A stretch of 64,000 nucleotides of DNA from Streptomyces sp. SID13031 (GTDB taxonomy: Bacteria; Actinomycetota; Actinomycetes; Propionibacteriales; Kribbellaceae), in NCBI RefSeq assembly GCF_010548305.1, contig NZ_JAAGLV010000014.1:62001-126000 (forward strand). The letters run 5' to 3'. The position numbers and the translations under genes are program-made. Shown piece after piece: positions 24,767 through 33,352 of this stretch. How positions within the stretch are numbered: position 1 is the stretch's first letter; every line of letters begins with the position of its first letter. Below the pieces are notes generated by a model that was not told the origin of the DNA, did not search any database, and saw only the letters and a list, made by a program, of their open reading frames with translations.

Positions 24767-25801
24767 ATGGACTCACTCCCCCGTACTGCGCTCGCTGGGG
24801 TCCCGTTGTCGGTTCTCGACCGGTCTCGGACGCGTACTGGCGAGACAGAGGCCGAGACGCTTCGTGGCACGGTTCAGTTGGCGCAGGAGGTCGAGGAGCT
24901 TGGGTATCACCGGTTCTGGGTGTCCGAGCATCACAGCGTGCCTGGGGTGGTCGGGTCGGCGCCGACCGTGCTGGCTGCAGCCGTGGCGGCGTCCACCTCA
25001 CGGATCCGGGTCGGCACTGGTGGGGTGATGCTGCCCAATCACCAGCCACTCGTGGTCGCCGAGCAATTCGGCGTACTGGAGTCACTGTTCCCCGGACGGA
25101 TCGACATGGGGCTTGGCCGCTCGGTCGGGTTCACCAATGGCATCCGACGGGCGCTTGGCGTCGAGAAGGACGCAGCGGAGGATTTCAGCGACCAGGTACG
25201 GGAGTTGCTCGGCTACTTCACCGGGACTCAGCAGGACCATCCACAGGTGCATGCACGGCCCGGTGAAGGCCTGGCCGTCCCACCGTTCGTACTGGCGGTC
25301 GGCGAAGGCGCGCTCCTCGCAGCCTCGCTCGGGCTGCCGCTGGTGATCGCTGGCGTCAAGGGCGAGCACGAGCTCCTGAGCCTCTTGGACCGCTACCGCA
25401 CCGACTTCCAGCCCTCGCTCTGGGCCACTAGCCCGTACGTCGTACTGGCGGCGACAGTGGCCGTCGCTGCGACTACTGATGCGGCCAAGCGGCTACTGCT
25501 GCCTGAGGCATGGGCCAGCGCCTACTCACGCACCCGTGGGGTCTTCCCGCCGCTGGAGTCGGTATCGCACGTGCTGCAGCTGGACATGAGCTCCAAGGAG
25601 CGAGGGTTCTTCGAGCAGTCGTTGACCGGGCAGATCTACGGAACCCCCACCGAGGTCGACGCCGCGCTGGGCGGCCTGGTGCAGCGGACGGGCGCGGACG
25701 AAGTACTGGTGACGACCAACACCTACGACCGTACTGAGCTGCTGGAGTCCTACCGGCTGCTCGCCGAACTGGCGGAGCTGCGGAGTCTCGCTAGCCGCTG
25801 A
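24767..25801 (+). CDS. LLM-class flavin-dependent oxidoreductase (MsnO8-type)
   Basis: About 344 residues of bacterial luciferase-like TIM-barrel fold. Seen: ELGYHRFWVSEHHSVPGVVG, SRIRVGTGGVMLPNHQPLVVAEQFG and PGRIDMGLGRSVG, the core pattern of the MsnO8/YhbW group, which uses reduced FMN and oxygen on unknown organic substrates. The ATG at 24767 is assumed; an in-frame TTG at 24695 is possible and neither has a strong ribosome site. The 3' end overlaps the convergent GNAT gene by 11 bases. Confidence 0.85.
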   Translation: MDSLPRTALAGVPLSVLDRSRTRTGETEAETLRGTVQLAQEVEELGYHRFWVSEHHSVPGVVGSAPTVLAAAVAASTSRIRVGTGGVMLPNHQPLVVAEQFGVLESLFPGRIDMGLGRSVGFTNGIRRALGVEKDAAEDFSDQVRELLGYFTGTQQDHPQVHARPGEGLAVPPFVLAVGEGALLAASLGLPLVIAGVKGEHELLSLLDRYRTDFQPSLWATSPYVVLAATVAVAATTDAAKRLLLPEAWASAYSRTRGVFPPLESVSHVLQLDMSSKERGFFEQSLTGQIYGTPTEVDAALGGLVQRTGADEVLVTTNTYDRTELLESYRLLAELAELRSLASR

Positions 25802-26399
25802 TCCTTGCTTGGAGTCCCTTGCGGACGTCCGGCCATTCGTCGGCCAGGATCGAGAAGACGACGGTGTCACGCCACGAACCGTCCGCCAGCTTCATGTGCC
25901 GGCGGAGAACGCCCTCGCGGGTGGCCCCGAGCTTGGCGATCGCCGCCTGGGAACGCGTGTTGGCCAGCCCGGTCTGGATCTTCACCCGGCCGAATCCACA
26001 GTCCTCGAAGGCGTGCTGGAGCAGCAGGAGCTTGGCGGCCGGGTTGACCTTCGTCCCCCAAACGGCCGGGGCGTACCCGGTGTAGCCGAGATGAGCGCGC
26101 TCGTTGTGCAGGTCGATGTCGGTCAGGCTCGACGTCCCGACGACGGTGCCCTCGGCCCCCAACTCGCTGTCCGCGGCCAGCCGGACGACATACGCGAACC
26201 GCTCGGCCGCAGCCGGCACCCACGACTCGCGCATCTGCTCGACGCCGGTCGGCATCGCGGCTGGACCGCCACCGAAGCCACCGGCGTACACCTTCTCGTT
26301 GGCGATCGCGGTGTACAGAGATTCGATGTCGGAGGCAACGAGCCGGTCCAGGCGGACGACGTCACCGAGCAGGGCGCGGCCGTCGGGTGCGATGGTCAT
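25791..26399 (-). CDS. GNAT acetyltransferase, RimJ/RimL-like
   Basis: 202 residues. It resembles RimJ/RimL-type N-acetyltransferases, with YVVRLAADSELGAEGTVVGTSS as strand-turn region, RAHLGYTGYAPAVWGTKVNP (acetyl-CoA pocket region) and the C-terminal LANTRSQAAIAKLGATREGVLRRH, the usual Asn-xx-Ser-xxx-xxKLG helix. Substrate unknown (ribosomal protein N-termini or small amines in relatives). ATG at 26399. Convergent with the luciferase-like gene, overlapping its last 11 bases; 45 bases upstream of the cdsA stop on the same strand. Confidence 0.85.
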   Translation of the reverse strand: MTIAPDGRALLGDVVRLDRLVASDIESLYTAIANEKVYAGGFGGGPAAMPTGVEQMRESWVPAAAERFAYVVRLAADSELGAEGTVVGTSSLTDIDLHNERAHLGYTGYAPAVWGTKVNPAAKLLLLQHAFEDCGFGRVKIQTGLANTRSQAAIAKLGATREGVLRRHMKLADGSWRDTVVFSILADEWPDVRKGLQARISG

Positions 26400-26444
26400 A
26401 CGGCCAGCAAACCCGGCGCCGCGGCGAACGTCAAACGAACGGTC

Positions 26445-27278
26445 TCAGACGAGCAGGTGCAGCAGCAGCCAGATCGCGGGAGCCGTTGCCAGCAAGGAAT
26501 CCAGCCGGTCCATCACGCCACCGTGGCCCGGCAGCAGGTTCGACATGTCCTTGATCCCGAGGTCGCGCTTGATCATCGACTCGGCCAGGTCGCCGACCGT
26601 CGCGGTCAGCACGGCGACGGCGCCGATGATCGCGCCGACCCACCAGTGACCGTCGAGCAGCCAGACCACGGAGCCGATGCCGGCGCCGATACAGGCCAGC
26701 GTGGAGCCGGCGAAACCTTCCCAGGACTTCTTCGGGCTGATCGTCGGCGCCATCGGGTGCTTGCCGAACAGCACGCCGGCCACATAGCCGCCGACGTCGC
26801 TGGCCACCACGACCAGGAAGAACGTCACCACCCGCTGCGGGCCGTCGTCGTCCGGCTGCACGAGCAGGATCGCGAACCCGGCCAGCAGCGGCACATAGCC
26901 GATCAGGAACACGTTGGTGGTGACGTCGCGGACGAAACCGATCGAACCGGCCGGCATCCGCCAGAAGATCGTTGCCAGCACGGTCAGCGCCATCGCGATC
27001 AGCAGCGCGAGCGGGCCGCCGTAGTACGCCGCGACGAGCATCGCGGTGGTACCGATGAAGAGCGGGATCCGGGACAGCTTCGCGCCGCTGACGCGGAACA
27101 CCCGGACCAGTTCGTCGACGGCAGCCAGGACGGCGGCCAGGACGACGAGGGTGAACAGCGATTTCTGCCAGAAGAGCGAACCGATGATGACCGCACCGAG
27201 CCCGACCCCGACGCCGATCGCCGCGGGCAGGTTGCGCCCGGCGCGGCTCGGCGCGGGGGTGCTCTGGTCGACGCCCAT
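26445..27278 (-). CDS. cdsA: Phosphatidate cytidylyltransferase
   Basis: About 277 residues, a polytopic membrane enzyme making CDP-diacylglycerol from phosphatidate and CTP. Multiple hydrophobic segments are visible from about residue 20 onward. The family signature region SPKKSWEGFAGS and a C-terminal KRDLGIKDMSNLLPGHGGVMDRLDS (S-x-x-K-R-D...K-D-x3-PGHGG-x3-D-R-x-D) contain the metal-binding aspartates. The ATG at 27278 shares a base with the frr stop; a GTG one codon upstream is an alternative. frr-cdsA is the conserved actinobacterial order. Confidence 0.95.
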   Translation of the reverse strand: MGVDQSTPAPSRAGRNLPAAIGVGVGLGAVIIGSLFWQKSLFTLVVLAAVLAAVDELVRVFRVSGAKLSRIPLFIGTTAMLVAAYYGGPLALLIAMALTVLATIFWRMPAGSIGFVRDVTTNVFLIGYVPLLAGFAILLVQPDDDGPQRVVTFFLVVVASDVGGYVAGVLFGKHPMAPTISPKKSWEGFAGSTLACIGAGIGSVVWLLDGHWWVGAIIGAVAVLTATVGDLAESMIKRDLGIKDMSNLLPGHGGVMDRLDSLLATAPAIWLLLHLLV

Positions 27279-27835
27279 CACACCTCGAGCAGTTCGGCTT
27301 CCTTGTGCTTGAGCAGCTGGTCGATCGAGTCGACGTACTTCTTCGTCATCCCGTCGAGCCGCTTCTCAGCACTCTTGCCCTCGTCCTCGCCCGCCTCGCC
27401 GTCCTTGACCGACTTGTCGATCGAGTCCTTGGCGTGCCGGCGGATGGTGCGGACGGAGACCTTGGCATCCTCGCCCTTGGTCTTGGCGACCTTGATGTAC
27501 TCCTTGCGGCGCTCCTCGGTGAGCTGCGGCATCGTGATCCGGATGACCGAGCCGTCGTTGCCCGGGTTCACGCCCATATCGGAGTCGCGGATGGCCTTCT
27601 CGATGGCCGGCATCGCGCCCTTGTCGTACGGCGAGATCAACACGGTGCGGGGATCCGGCACCTGGAAACCGGCCAGCTGCTGCAGCGGCGTCGGCGAACC
27701 GTAGTAGTCCGCCACGATGTTCGAGAACATCGATGGGTGCGCGCGGCCGGTGCGGATCGCGGCGAAGTCGTCTTTGGCGACCTCCACGGCCTTCGCCATC
27801 TTCTGGTCGGCATCGCGGAGTGCTTCGTCGATCAC
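27278..27835 (-). CDS. frr: Ribosome recycling factor
   Basis: 185 residues, standard length. It splits post-termination ribosomes together with EF-G. Seen: a start with MIDEALRDADQKMAKAVEVA, RTGRAHPSMFSNIVADYYGS, GSVIRITMPQLTEERRKEY and KAKTKGEDAKVSVRTIRRHA-like RRF domain I helices. Cotranscribed and overlapping with cdsA downstream; pyrH lies 115 bases upstream. Confidence 0.98.
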   Translation of the reverse strand: MIDEALRDADQKMAKAVEVAKDDFAAIRTGRAHPSMFSNIVADYYGSPTPLQQLAGFQVPDPRTVLISPYDKGAMPAIEKAIRDSDMGVNPGNDGSVIRITMPQLTEERRKEYIKVAKTKGEDAKVSVRTIRRHAKDSIDKSVKDGEAGEDEGKSAEKRLDGMTKKYVDSIDQLLKHKEAELLEV

Positions 27836-27950
27836 GACATTCCTCGCTTCCTCGGGGCCGCGTCGGTGCGGCCTGATCCAACCCTACGAACGCTGGTTTA
27901 CCAGATAACGGACGTCAGCCCGTGTGTTGGCCGTGATCTTAGTGGGTCGG

Positions 27951-28712
27951 CTACTGGCCGGGTGAGACGACCGTGCCGATCTTCTCACCCCGGACGACGC
28001 GGGCGATGTTGCCCTCCTCGAGTCCGAAGATCACGATCGGCAACGCGTTGTCGCGGGCCAGGCTGATCGCCGTCGCGTCGGCGACACGCAGGCCGCGGGA
28101 CAGGAAGTCGTCGTACGACAGCTGGTCGAACTTGACCGCGTCCGGGTTCTTCTTGGGGTCGGAGTCGTAGACCCCGTCGACACCCTGCTTGCCCATCAGC
28201 AGCGTCTCGGCGCCGATTTCCAGCGCGCGCTGCGCGGCGACCGTGTCGGTGGAGAAGTACGGCATGCCGGAACCGGCGCCGAAGATCACCACGCGGCCCT
28301 TGGACAGGTGCCGATCGGCCTTGCGCGGGATGTACGGCTCGGCGACCTGGCCCATCGTGATGGCGGTCTGCACCCGGGTCTCGACGCCCAGCTTCTCCAG
28401 GAAGTCCTGCAGCGCCAGGCAGTTCATCACCGTACCGAGCATGCCCATGTAGTCGGCGCGGTTGCGCTCCATCCCGCGCTGCTGCAGCTCGGCGCCACGG
28501 AAGAAGTTCCCACCGCCGACCACCACGGCGACCTGGACGCCGGAGCGGACCACCTCGGCGATCTGCTTGGCGATGGAGTTCACCACGTCGGGGTCGACGC
28601 CGAGCTTGCCGCCGCCGAACACCTCACCCGACAACTTCAGCAGCACCCGGCGATAGGCCGGAGCGAACGGCTCAGAGGCCGGATTCGTCTCGGTACCCAG
28701 GGTTTCCGTCAC
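27951..28712 (-). CDS. pyrH: UMP kinase
   Basis: 253 residues of the amino-acid-kinase fold; phosphorylates UMP to UDP. Seen: VLLKLSGEVFGG (phosphate loop), VAVVVGGGNFFRG, GMLGTVMNCLALQDFLE, GRVVIFGAGSGMPYFSTD and LSLARDNALPIVIF-like end. ATG at 28712; an N-terminal extension of about 15 residues precedes the usual start, as in other actinobacteria. Middle gene of frr-pyrH-tsf-rpsB; 52 bases separate it from tsf. Confidence 0.98.
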   Translation of the reverse strand: MTETLGTETNPASEPFAPAYRRVLLKLSGEVFGGGKLGVDPDVVNSIAKQIAEVVRSGVQVAVVVGGGNFFRGAELQQRGMERNRADYMGMLGTVMNCLALQDFLEKLGVETRVQTAITMGQVAEPYIPRKADRHLSKGRVVIFGAGSGMPYFSTDTVAAQRALEIGAETLLMGKQGVDGVYDSDPKKNPDAVKFDQLSYDDFLSRGLRVADATAISLARDNALPIVIFGLEEGNIARVVRGEKIGTVVSPGQ

Positions 28713-28764
28713 GACTCCGGCCTCCTCGTCGACTGCGCTGACTAGCTGTGTGGTCGGTGAGCCG

Positions 28765-29583
28765 TCAGGCTCCGACCTCGAAGCGAGCGAACCGCTTGAC
28801 GGTCACGCCTGCCTCGTCGAGGACCGCCTTCACGGTCTTCTTGTTCTCCTGGACCGACGACTGCTCGAGCAGCACGACCTCCTTGAAGAAGCCGTTCACC
28901 CGGCCTTCGACGATCTTGGGCAGTGCCTGCTCGGGCTTGCCCTCTTCGCGCGCGGTCGCCTCGGCGATCCGCTTCTCGTTCTCGACCGTCTCGGCCGGGA
29001 CCTCGTCGCGAGTGGTGTAGAGCGGACGCATCGCGGCAGCCTGCATGGCGGCACCGCGGGCAGCGTCGATGTTGTCGCCCTCGAACTCGACCAGCACGCC
29101 CACCTGGGCCGGGAGGTCGGCGGCACGCTTGTGCATGTACGCCGCGACCTTGCCGTCGAAGACGGCGACCTTGCCGAGCTCGAGCTTCTCACCGATCACC
29201 GCGGCCAGGGCCTCGATGTTCTCGGCGACGCTCTTGCCGTCGGCCAGCTTCTCGCCGAGCAGACCCTCGACGTCGCCGACCTTGCTGGCCGAAGCGTGCG
29301 CGACGATGTCGGCCGCGAGCTGCTGGAACTGCTCGTTCTTGGCGACGAAGTCGGTCTCACAGTTGAGCTGGACCATCGCGTTCTCCGCGGCGGCGACCAG
29401 TCCGTTGGTGGCGGAGCGCTCGGCGCCACGCTTGGCGGCCTTGGCCGCGCCGTGGATGCGCAGCTCGTCGATCGCCTTGTCGAAATCACCGTCGGTGGTC
29501 TCGAGCGCCCTCTTCGCGTCCATCATGCCCGCGCCGGTGGCGTCGCGGAGCCGCTTCACGTCAGCGGCGGTGTAGTTCGCCAT
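28765..29583 (-). CDS. tsf: Elongation factor Ts
   Basis: 272 residues. Nucleotide exchange factor for EF-Tu. The N-terminal UBA-like domain MANYTAADVKRLRDATGAGM with MDAKRAL is diagnostic, followed by QLNCETDFVAKN (the TDFV core contact with EF-Tu). ATG at 29583 matches the family start; the open frame extends 15 codons upstream without a ribosome site. It follows rpsB with a structured 139-base gap. Confidence 0.98.
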   Translation of the reverse strand: MANYTAADVKRLRDATGAGMMDAKRALETTDGDFDKAIDELRIHGAAKAAKRGAERSATNGLVAAAENAMVQLNCETDFVAKNEQFQQLAADIVAHASASKVGDVEGLLGEKLADGKSVAENIEALAAVIGEKLELGKVAVFDGKVAAYMHKRAADLPAQVGVLVEFEGDNIDAARGAAMQAAAMRPLYTTRDEVPAETVENEKRIAEATAREEGKPEQALPKIVEGRVNGFFKEVVLLEQSSVQENKKTVKAVLDEAGVTVKRFARFEVGA

Positions 29584-29651
29584 TCCTCGATCTCTCGTCT
29601 TCGGTGGTGCGTCAGCTGGGGGATTCACCGCCCGGCCGGAGCCGGGGGTAG

Positions 29652-29715
29652 GTCACTGCCGGCGCGGGCCGGGCCGCCGTGGGTACGACGGCCCGATCCT
29701 GCGGCTGGCAGTGAC
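29652..29715 (-). other. Nested hairpin between rpsB and tsf
   Basis: Outer stem GTCACTGCC (29652-29660) with GGCAGTGAC (29707-29715); inner stem GGGCCGCCGT / ACGACGGCCC with one mismatch around a GGGT loop. No U-run follows. Likely an attenuator or processing structure lowering tsf relative to rpsB, a common need for this pair (inference). Confidence 0.6.
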
Positions 29716-29722
29716 AGACCGG

Positions 29723-30694
29723 TCAGGCCTCGGTCTTCGGCGCCTCGTCGGCGGCCGGAGCCTCGGTCACCTCGGCGGCCGGAGCCTCCTCGGCGACGGG
29801 GGCCTCGACAGCAGCCTCGGCCGCGGGGGCCTCGACAGCGGCTTCGGCGGCAGGCGCCTCGACGGCAGCGTCCTCAGCGGCGGGGGCCTCGTCGGCCTTC
29901 GCCTCCGTGGTGGCGCCGTTCTGGCTCTCCAGCAGCTCGCGCTCCCAAGCAGCCAGCGGCTCCTCGGCACCCAGCTCCTCGCCGGCCGCGGTCGCACCCT
30001 GGCCACCACGCGACATCAGACCGTCGGCGACGGCGTCGGCGATCACGCGGGTCAGCAGGCCGACCGAACGGATCGCGTCGTCGTTGCCCGGGATCGGGAA
30101 GTCGACCTCGTCCGGGTCGCAGTTGGTGTCCAGGATGCCGATGATCGGCAGCTTGAGCTTGCGCGCCTCGTCGACGGCGAGGTGCTCTTTCTTCGTGTCA
30201 ACGATCCAGACGGCGGCCGGAACGCGGGACATGTCGCGGATACCGCCGAGGGTCTTGAGCAGCTTGATGTACTCGCGACGCTTCTGCAGCAGCTCCTTCT
30301 TCGTCACACCGGAGGCGGCGACGTCGTCGAAGTCCAGGAGCTCGAGCTCCTTCATCCGCTGGAGCCGCTTGCTGACGGTCTGGAAGTTGGTGAGCATGCC
30401 GCCCAGCCAGCGCTGGTTCACGTAGGGCATGCCGACGCGGGTCGCCTGCTCGGCGATCGCTTCCTGGGCCTGCTTCTTGGTACCGACGAACAGGATCGCG
30501 CCACCGGAGGCAACGGTGCTCCGGATGAACTCGTAGGCGCGGTCGATGTACGACAGCGACTGCTGCAGGTCGATGATGTAGATGCCGTTGCGCTCGGTGA
30601 AGATGAATCGCTTCATCTTCGGGTTCCAGCGACGGGTCTGGTGCCCGAAGTGGACGCCGCTCTCGAGCAGCTGCTTCATGGTCACGACGGCCAT
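29723..30694 (-). CDS. rpsB: 30S ribosomal protein S2 with acidic Ala-rich tail
   Basis: 323 residues. Residues 1-about 245 are canonical S2: MAVVTMKQLLESGVHFGHQT (first 20), WNPKMKRFIFTERNGIYIID, TKKQAQEAI, PYVNQRWLGGMLTNF. The remaining about 75 residues are an Ala/Glu/Pro-rich tail with imperfect AAVEAPAAEA repeats; E. coli S2 has 241 residues. Such tails occur in actinobacterial S2, though this one is long. ATG at 30694 with a strong AGGAGGAA-like site. First gene of the leftward block; divergent from an M23 gene. Confidence 0.97.
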   Translation of the reverse strand: MAVVTMKQLLESGVHFGHQTRRWNPKMKRFIFTERNGIYIIDLQQSLSYIDRAYEFIRSTVASGGAILFVGTKKQAQEAIAEQATRVGMPYVNQRWLGGMLTNFQTVSKRLQRMKELELLDFDDVAASGVTKKELLQKRREYIKLLKTLGGIRDMSRVPAAVWIVDTKKEHLAVDEARKLKLPIIGILDTNCDPDEVDFPIPGNDDAIRSVGLLTRVIADAVADGLMSRGGQGATAAGEELGAEEPLAAWERELLESQNGATTEAKADEAPAAEDAAVEAPAAEAAVEAPAAEAAVEAPVAEEAPAAEVTEAPAADEAPKTEA

Positions 30695-30795
30695 GAGGTG
30701 TTCCTCCTGTCGTGCCGGCCCGGCGTTGCACACTCGGACGGCACAGTCTCGGTTGTTCGCAACGAACCGGTCGGTCCGCTGCGCCTGACGCTCGC

Positions 30796-30834
30796 GCGCA
30801 CCAATCCCGGACGAACCGGGACCGAGTGGTGCGC
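30796..30834 (-). ncRNA. Hairpin in the rpsB leader (possible autoregulatory element)
   Basis: GCGCACCA (30796-30803) pairs with TGGTGCGC (30827-30834), enclosing a second stem CCCGG-ACGAA-CCGGG (30806-30820). It lies about 100 bases before the rpsB start, inside the leader expected from the promoter proposed upstream. S2 represses its own operon through leader structures in several bacteria; here the link is inference. Confidence 0.45.
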
Positions 30835-30919
30835 CCCCACCGCCTCCAGTGAGTACTGAAGTCAGGTTCGGGGCATGCGGGCGTGCGAAGTCGTCCCACT
30901 CACGCGGGACGCCACCAAA

Positions 30920-30949
30920 AGTCTACGGGAGAGCAGCCACCACACCTAA
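30920..30949 (-). promoter_or_regulatory. Candidate rpsB promoter
   Basis: On the minus strand TTAGGT (30944-30949) and TAGACT (30920-30925) are separated by 18 bases. A start near 30913 would give a leader of about 220 bases containing the hairpin. Weak -35; pattern only. Confidence 0.35.
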
Positions 30950-31019
30950 CCGGCCCCACTTGTCCACAACCGCCAAGATCCTCACCGCCACCGGCCGACT
31001 CCAACGGCACATTCTCTGT

Positions 31020-31730
31020 ATGACGCCCTTCCTCCTCACACCCCTGGCCCTGACTGCCCTACTGACCCCGATCCACCCCGCTCCAACCCCGCCGCAGTCC
31101 GCCTCTTTCACGGCCCAACCCGGCGCGGTCTGGCCACTCACCCCTCGCCCTGAGGTCATCCGCGGCTTCGAACCACCGCCCAAACCCTGGCTCTCCGGCC
31201 ATCGCGGCCTCGACCTGCGCGGCTCCCCTGGTCAGCAGGTCCGCTCAGCCACGCCCGGCACAGTCACGTACGCCGGCTCGCTGGCCGGCCGCGGCGTCAT
31301 CGTCATCACCAACGGCCGCCTCCGCACCACCTACGAACCGGTCGTCCCCACGGTCCGCGTGGGCGCCGTCGTCACCCCGGGCACCCCGCTAGGCCACCTC
31401 TCGGCGGCCGGTTCCCACTGCACCCCAGCAACCTGCCTCCACTGGGGCCTACTCCAAGCCAACATCTACCTGAATCCCCTGGCCCTACTCCCCCACCGCC
31501 CCATCCGCCTTCTACCCCTCGCCCCGACGCCCTCATTCCGCAACAGCGCAGTCCTGGGAGTCACCACACAGTCCCTCGCCCCGCACCCCAGCATCACGGC
31601 ACAGCCACCTGTGCCACCCGCTCGCGTCGAGGCGCAGGCTTCAGCGAGAGATGAAGTCGCCTCGGGCGTGATCGTCGGCCTGGCAGCGGCAGCGACCCTC
31701 ATCGGCGGTCTTCTGATCAGGCGCCACTGA
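31020..31730 (+). CDS. M23-family (LytM-like) protein with C-terminal membrane anchor
   Basis: 236 residues. Hydrophobic N-terminal signal or anchor (about 1-20), LytM/M23 domain with H61-xxx-D65 (HRGLDLRG) and H141 in CLHWGLL, and a C-terminal transmembrane helix (about 213-233) ending in RRH. In LytM the last motif is HxH, where the first His is catalytic and the second binds zinc. Here it is C139-x-H141, so zinc ligands are present but the catalytic His is replaced. Upstream neighbour rpsB is divergent, a conserved actinobacterial arrangement. The start ATG at 31020 is inferred from the signal; the open frame runs upstream. Third codon positions are strongly C-biased. Confidence 0.8.
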   Translation: MTPFLLTPLALTALLTPIHPAPTPPQSASFTAQPGAVWPLTPRPEVIRGFEPPPKPWLSGHRGLDLRGSPGQQVRSATPGTVTYAGSLAGRGVIVITNGRLRTTYEPVVPTVRVGAVVTPGTPLGHLSAAGSHCTPATCLHWGLLQANIYLNPLALLPHRPIRLLPLAPTPSFRNSAVLGVTTQSLAPHPSITAQPPVPPARVEAQASARDEVASGVIVGLAAAATLIGGLLIRRH

Positions 31731-31762
31731 TGCCCGCCCAGACCCGCCGTCCAGCAACTGGA

Positions 31763-32242
31763 TCAGCTACCGGGAACGCGCGCCTGCCAGGCGTCTTCGT
31801 CCTTCGAGCGGCGCTCGACGCCGGCCGGGAGCTTGCCTTTGGCAAGGTCCGTCAGCGTCGTGTGCTCCAGCACGTCTCGCAGGCTCGCCCGCGCAGCGAT
31901 CCACACCCGCTGCAGCACGACGGCCCGCTCGTTGTACGCGACGCTCTCGGGCCGGACCCCGGAGATGCTCACGATCGGCCCGTCCACCGCCCGCATCACG
32001 TCGGCCACCGACACCTCGTTCGGGTCGATCGCGAGTTTCCACCCGCCCGATTGGCCGCGCTGGCTCGTCAACACCCCGGCTCGGCGCAGGTCGGCGAGGA
32101 TCCCCTGCAGGAAGCCGTGTGGAATCCCCTGCGCACGGCTCAACTCCTCCGCCGACACCACCGAGGGATCGTTCGCCACCCATCGCTGGGTGATCTCGAT
32201 CAGCGCCCGCAACGCATAGTCAGACTTCGCCGAAACCCGCAT
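31763..32242 (-). CDS. Rrf2-family transcriptional regulator lacking cysteines
   Basis: 159 residues. Starts MRVSAKSDYALRALIEITQR and contains AEELSRAQGIPHGFLQGILADL and LTSQRGQSGGWKLA, the winged-helix DNA-binding region of Rrf2 proteins (IscR, NsrR, RsrR). The protein contains no cysteine at all, so it cannot hold the [Fe-S] cluster used by IscR/NsrR. ATG at 32242; the longer same-frame open region upstream is a shadow of xerC. Target genes unknown. It lies 31 bases beyond the xerC stop on the same strand. Confidence 0.88.
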   Translation of the reverse strand: MRVSAKSDYALRALIEITQRWVANDPSVVSAEELSRAQGIPHGFLQGILADLRRAGVLTSQRGQSGGWKLAIDPNEVSVADVMRAVDGPIVSISGVRPESVAYNERAVVLQRVWIAARASLRDVLEHTTLTDLAKGKLPAGVERRSKDEDAWQARVPGS

Positions 32243-32273
32243 ACTCCGCAGTCTGCCGTATCCAGGGCCGAGG

Positions 32274-33215
32274 TCAGGCGCGCGGATGCGCTTGTTCGTA
32301 GGCGCGTCGCAATCGCTCGCCCGACACGTGGGTGTAGATCTGCGTGGTCGCCAACGAAGCGTGACCGAGCAACTCCTGCACGCTGCGCAGATCCGCACCG
32401 CCTTCGAGCAGGTGCGTCGCCGCCGTGTGCCGCATCCCGTGCGGCGACAGATCCGGCGCGTCGACGGCTTCCATCCTGGCGTGCACGAGTCGCCGGACGG
32501 TCCGCTGGTCGATCCGCGTCCCACGAGCTCCCAGGAACAACGCAGGCCCGCTCCCCGGCCGGAACAGCTTCGCCCGCGGCCCGTCCAGCCACCCATCCAG
32601 CGCAACCCCGGCCGGTACGCCGTACGGGACCGAGCGTTCCTTGCGGCCCTTGCCGAAGACGCGGACCACCCGGCGGCCCGGGTCGACGTCGTCAAGGTCG
32701 AGCGCGCACAGTTCGCCGACCCGGATACCCGTTGCGTAGAGCAACTCCATGATCGCCAGATCGCGGAGCCCGACCGGGCTGCCGTCATCCGCCGCCACCG
32801 CCGCGGCCTCGAGCACCGCCCGCGTGTCGGCCACGCCGAGCACGCCGGGCAGCGATTTGTGCGGCTTGGGGCTGGCGAGCAACGCACCCGGGTCAGTCTC
32901 GATCCGGCCCGTCCGCTGCGCCCAGGCGGTGAACACCCGGGCGGCCGTCGCGCGCCGCGCCATCGTGCTGCGCGACTTGCCGAGGCTCTGCTGCTTGGCC
33001 AGCCAGGACCGCAGGCCACGGATGTCGAGCCCGCTCAGGTCATCGTGACCAAGCCGAGTCAAATGGTCGATTAAATCCAGCACATCGCCCATGTAGGCTC
33101 GCACCGAATGTCTGCTGAGGTCTCTTTCCGCCGTCAGATGCCGTTCGTAGTCAGCCAGTAACACAGTGAAATCTGCCGCCCCGGAGGGCGGTGTGCTGAC
33201 CTCGTCCGGCACCAT
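32274..33215 (-). CDS. xerC: Tyrosine recombinase XerC
   Basis: 313 residues, normal Xer length. N-terminal SAM-like core-binding domain (about 15-110), then the catalytic domain with Arg165 (ATGIRVGEL), Lys189 region (FGKGRKER), His259-xx-Arg262 (SPHGMRH), His285 (LGHASLATTQ) and nucleophile Tyr294 (IYTHV). Xer recombinases resolve chromosome dimers at dif. Position close to dprA, comM-like and rnhB genes is the usual chromosomal xerC site in actinobacteria, arguing against an integrase of a mobile element. ATG at 33215; an upstream in-frame start gives 10 extra residues. Confidence 0.93.
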   Translation of the reverse strand: MVPDEVSTPPSGAADFTVLLADYERHLTAERDLSRHSVRAYMGDVLDLIDHLTRLGHDDLSGLDIRGLRSWLAKQQSLGKSRSTMARRATAARVFTAWAQRTGRIETDPGALLASPKPHKSLPGVLGVADTRAVLEAAAVAADDGSPVGLRDLAIMELLYATGIRVGELCALDLDDVDPGRRVVRVFGKGRKERSVPYGVPAGVALDGWLDGPRAKLFRPGSGPALFLGARGTRIDQRTVRRLVHARMEAVDAPDLSPHGMRHTAATHLLEGGADLRSVQELLGHASLATTQIYTHVSGERLRRAYEQAHPRA

Positions 33216-33352
33216 TACCTGACCATGCGGGAGTGACCGCACCATCGCAAGTCACCGCGCGGAGGACACCCCGAGGAGGTCTGGCCCGAATCCCCACTGG
33301 TCGACTACTGTTCGGCCCGATTGCCCTAGTAGCAACGGAGGCACCCCTGACC

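Noticed and set aside
32274..33215. Tyrosine recombinase as sign of an integrated element
   Set aside because: Length, motifs and dprA/rnhB neighbourhood fit chromosomal XerC; no attachment repeats, tRNA or phage genes nearby.
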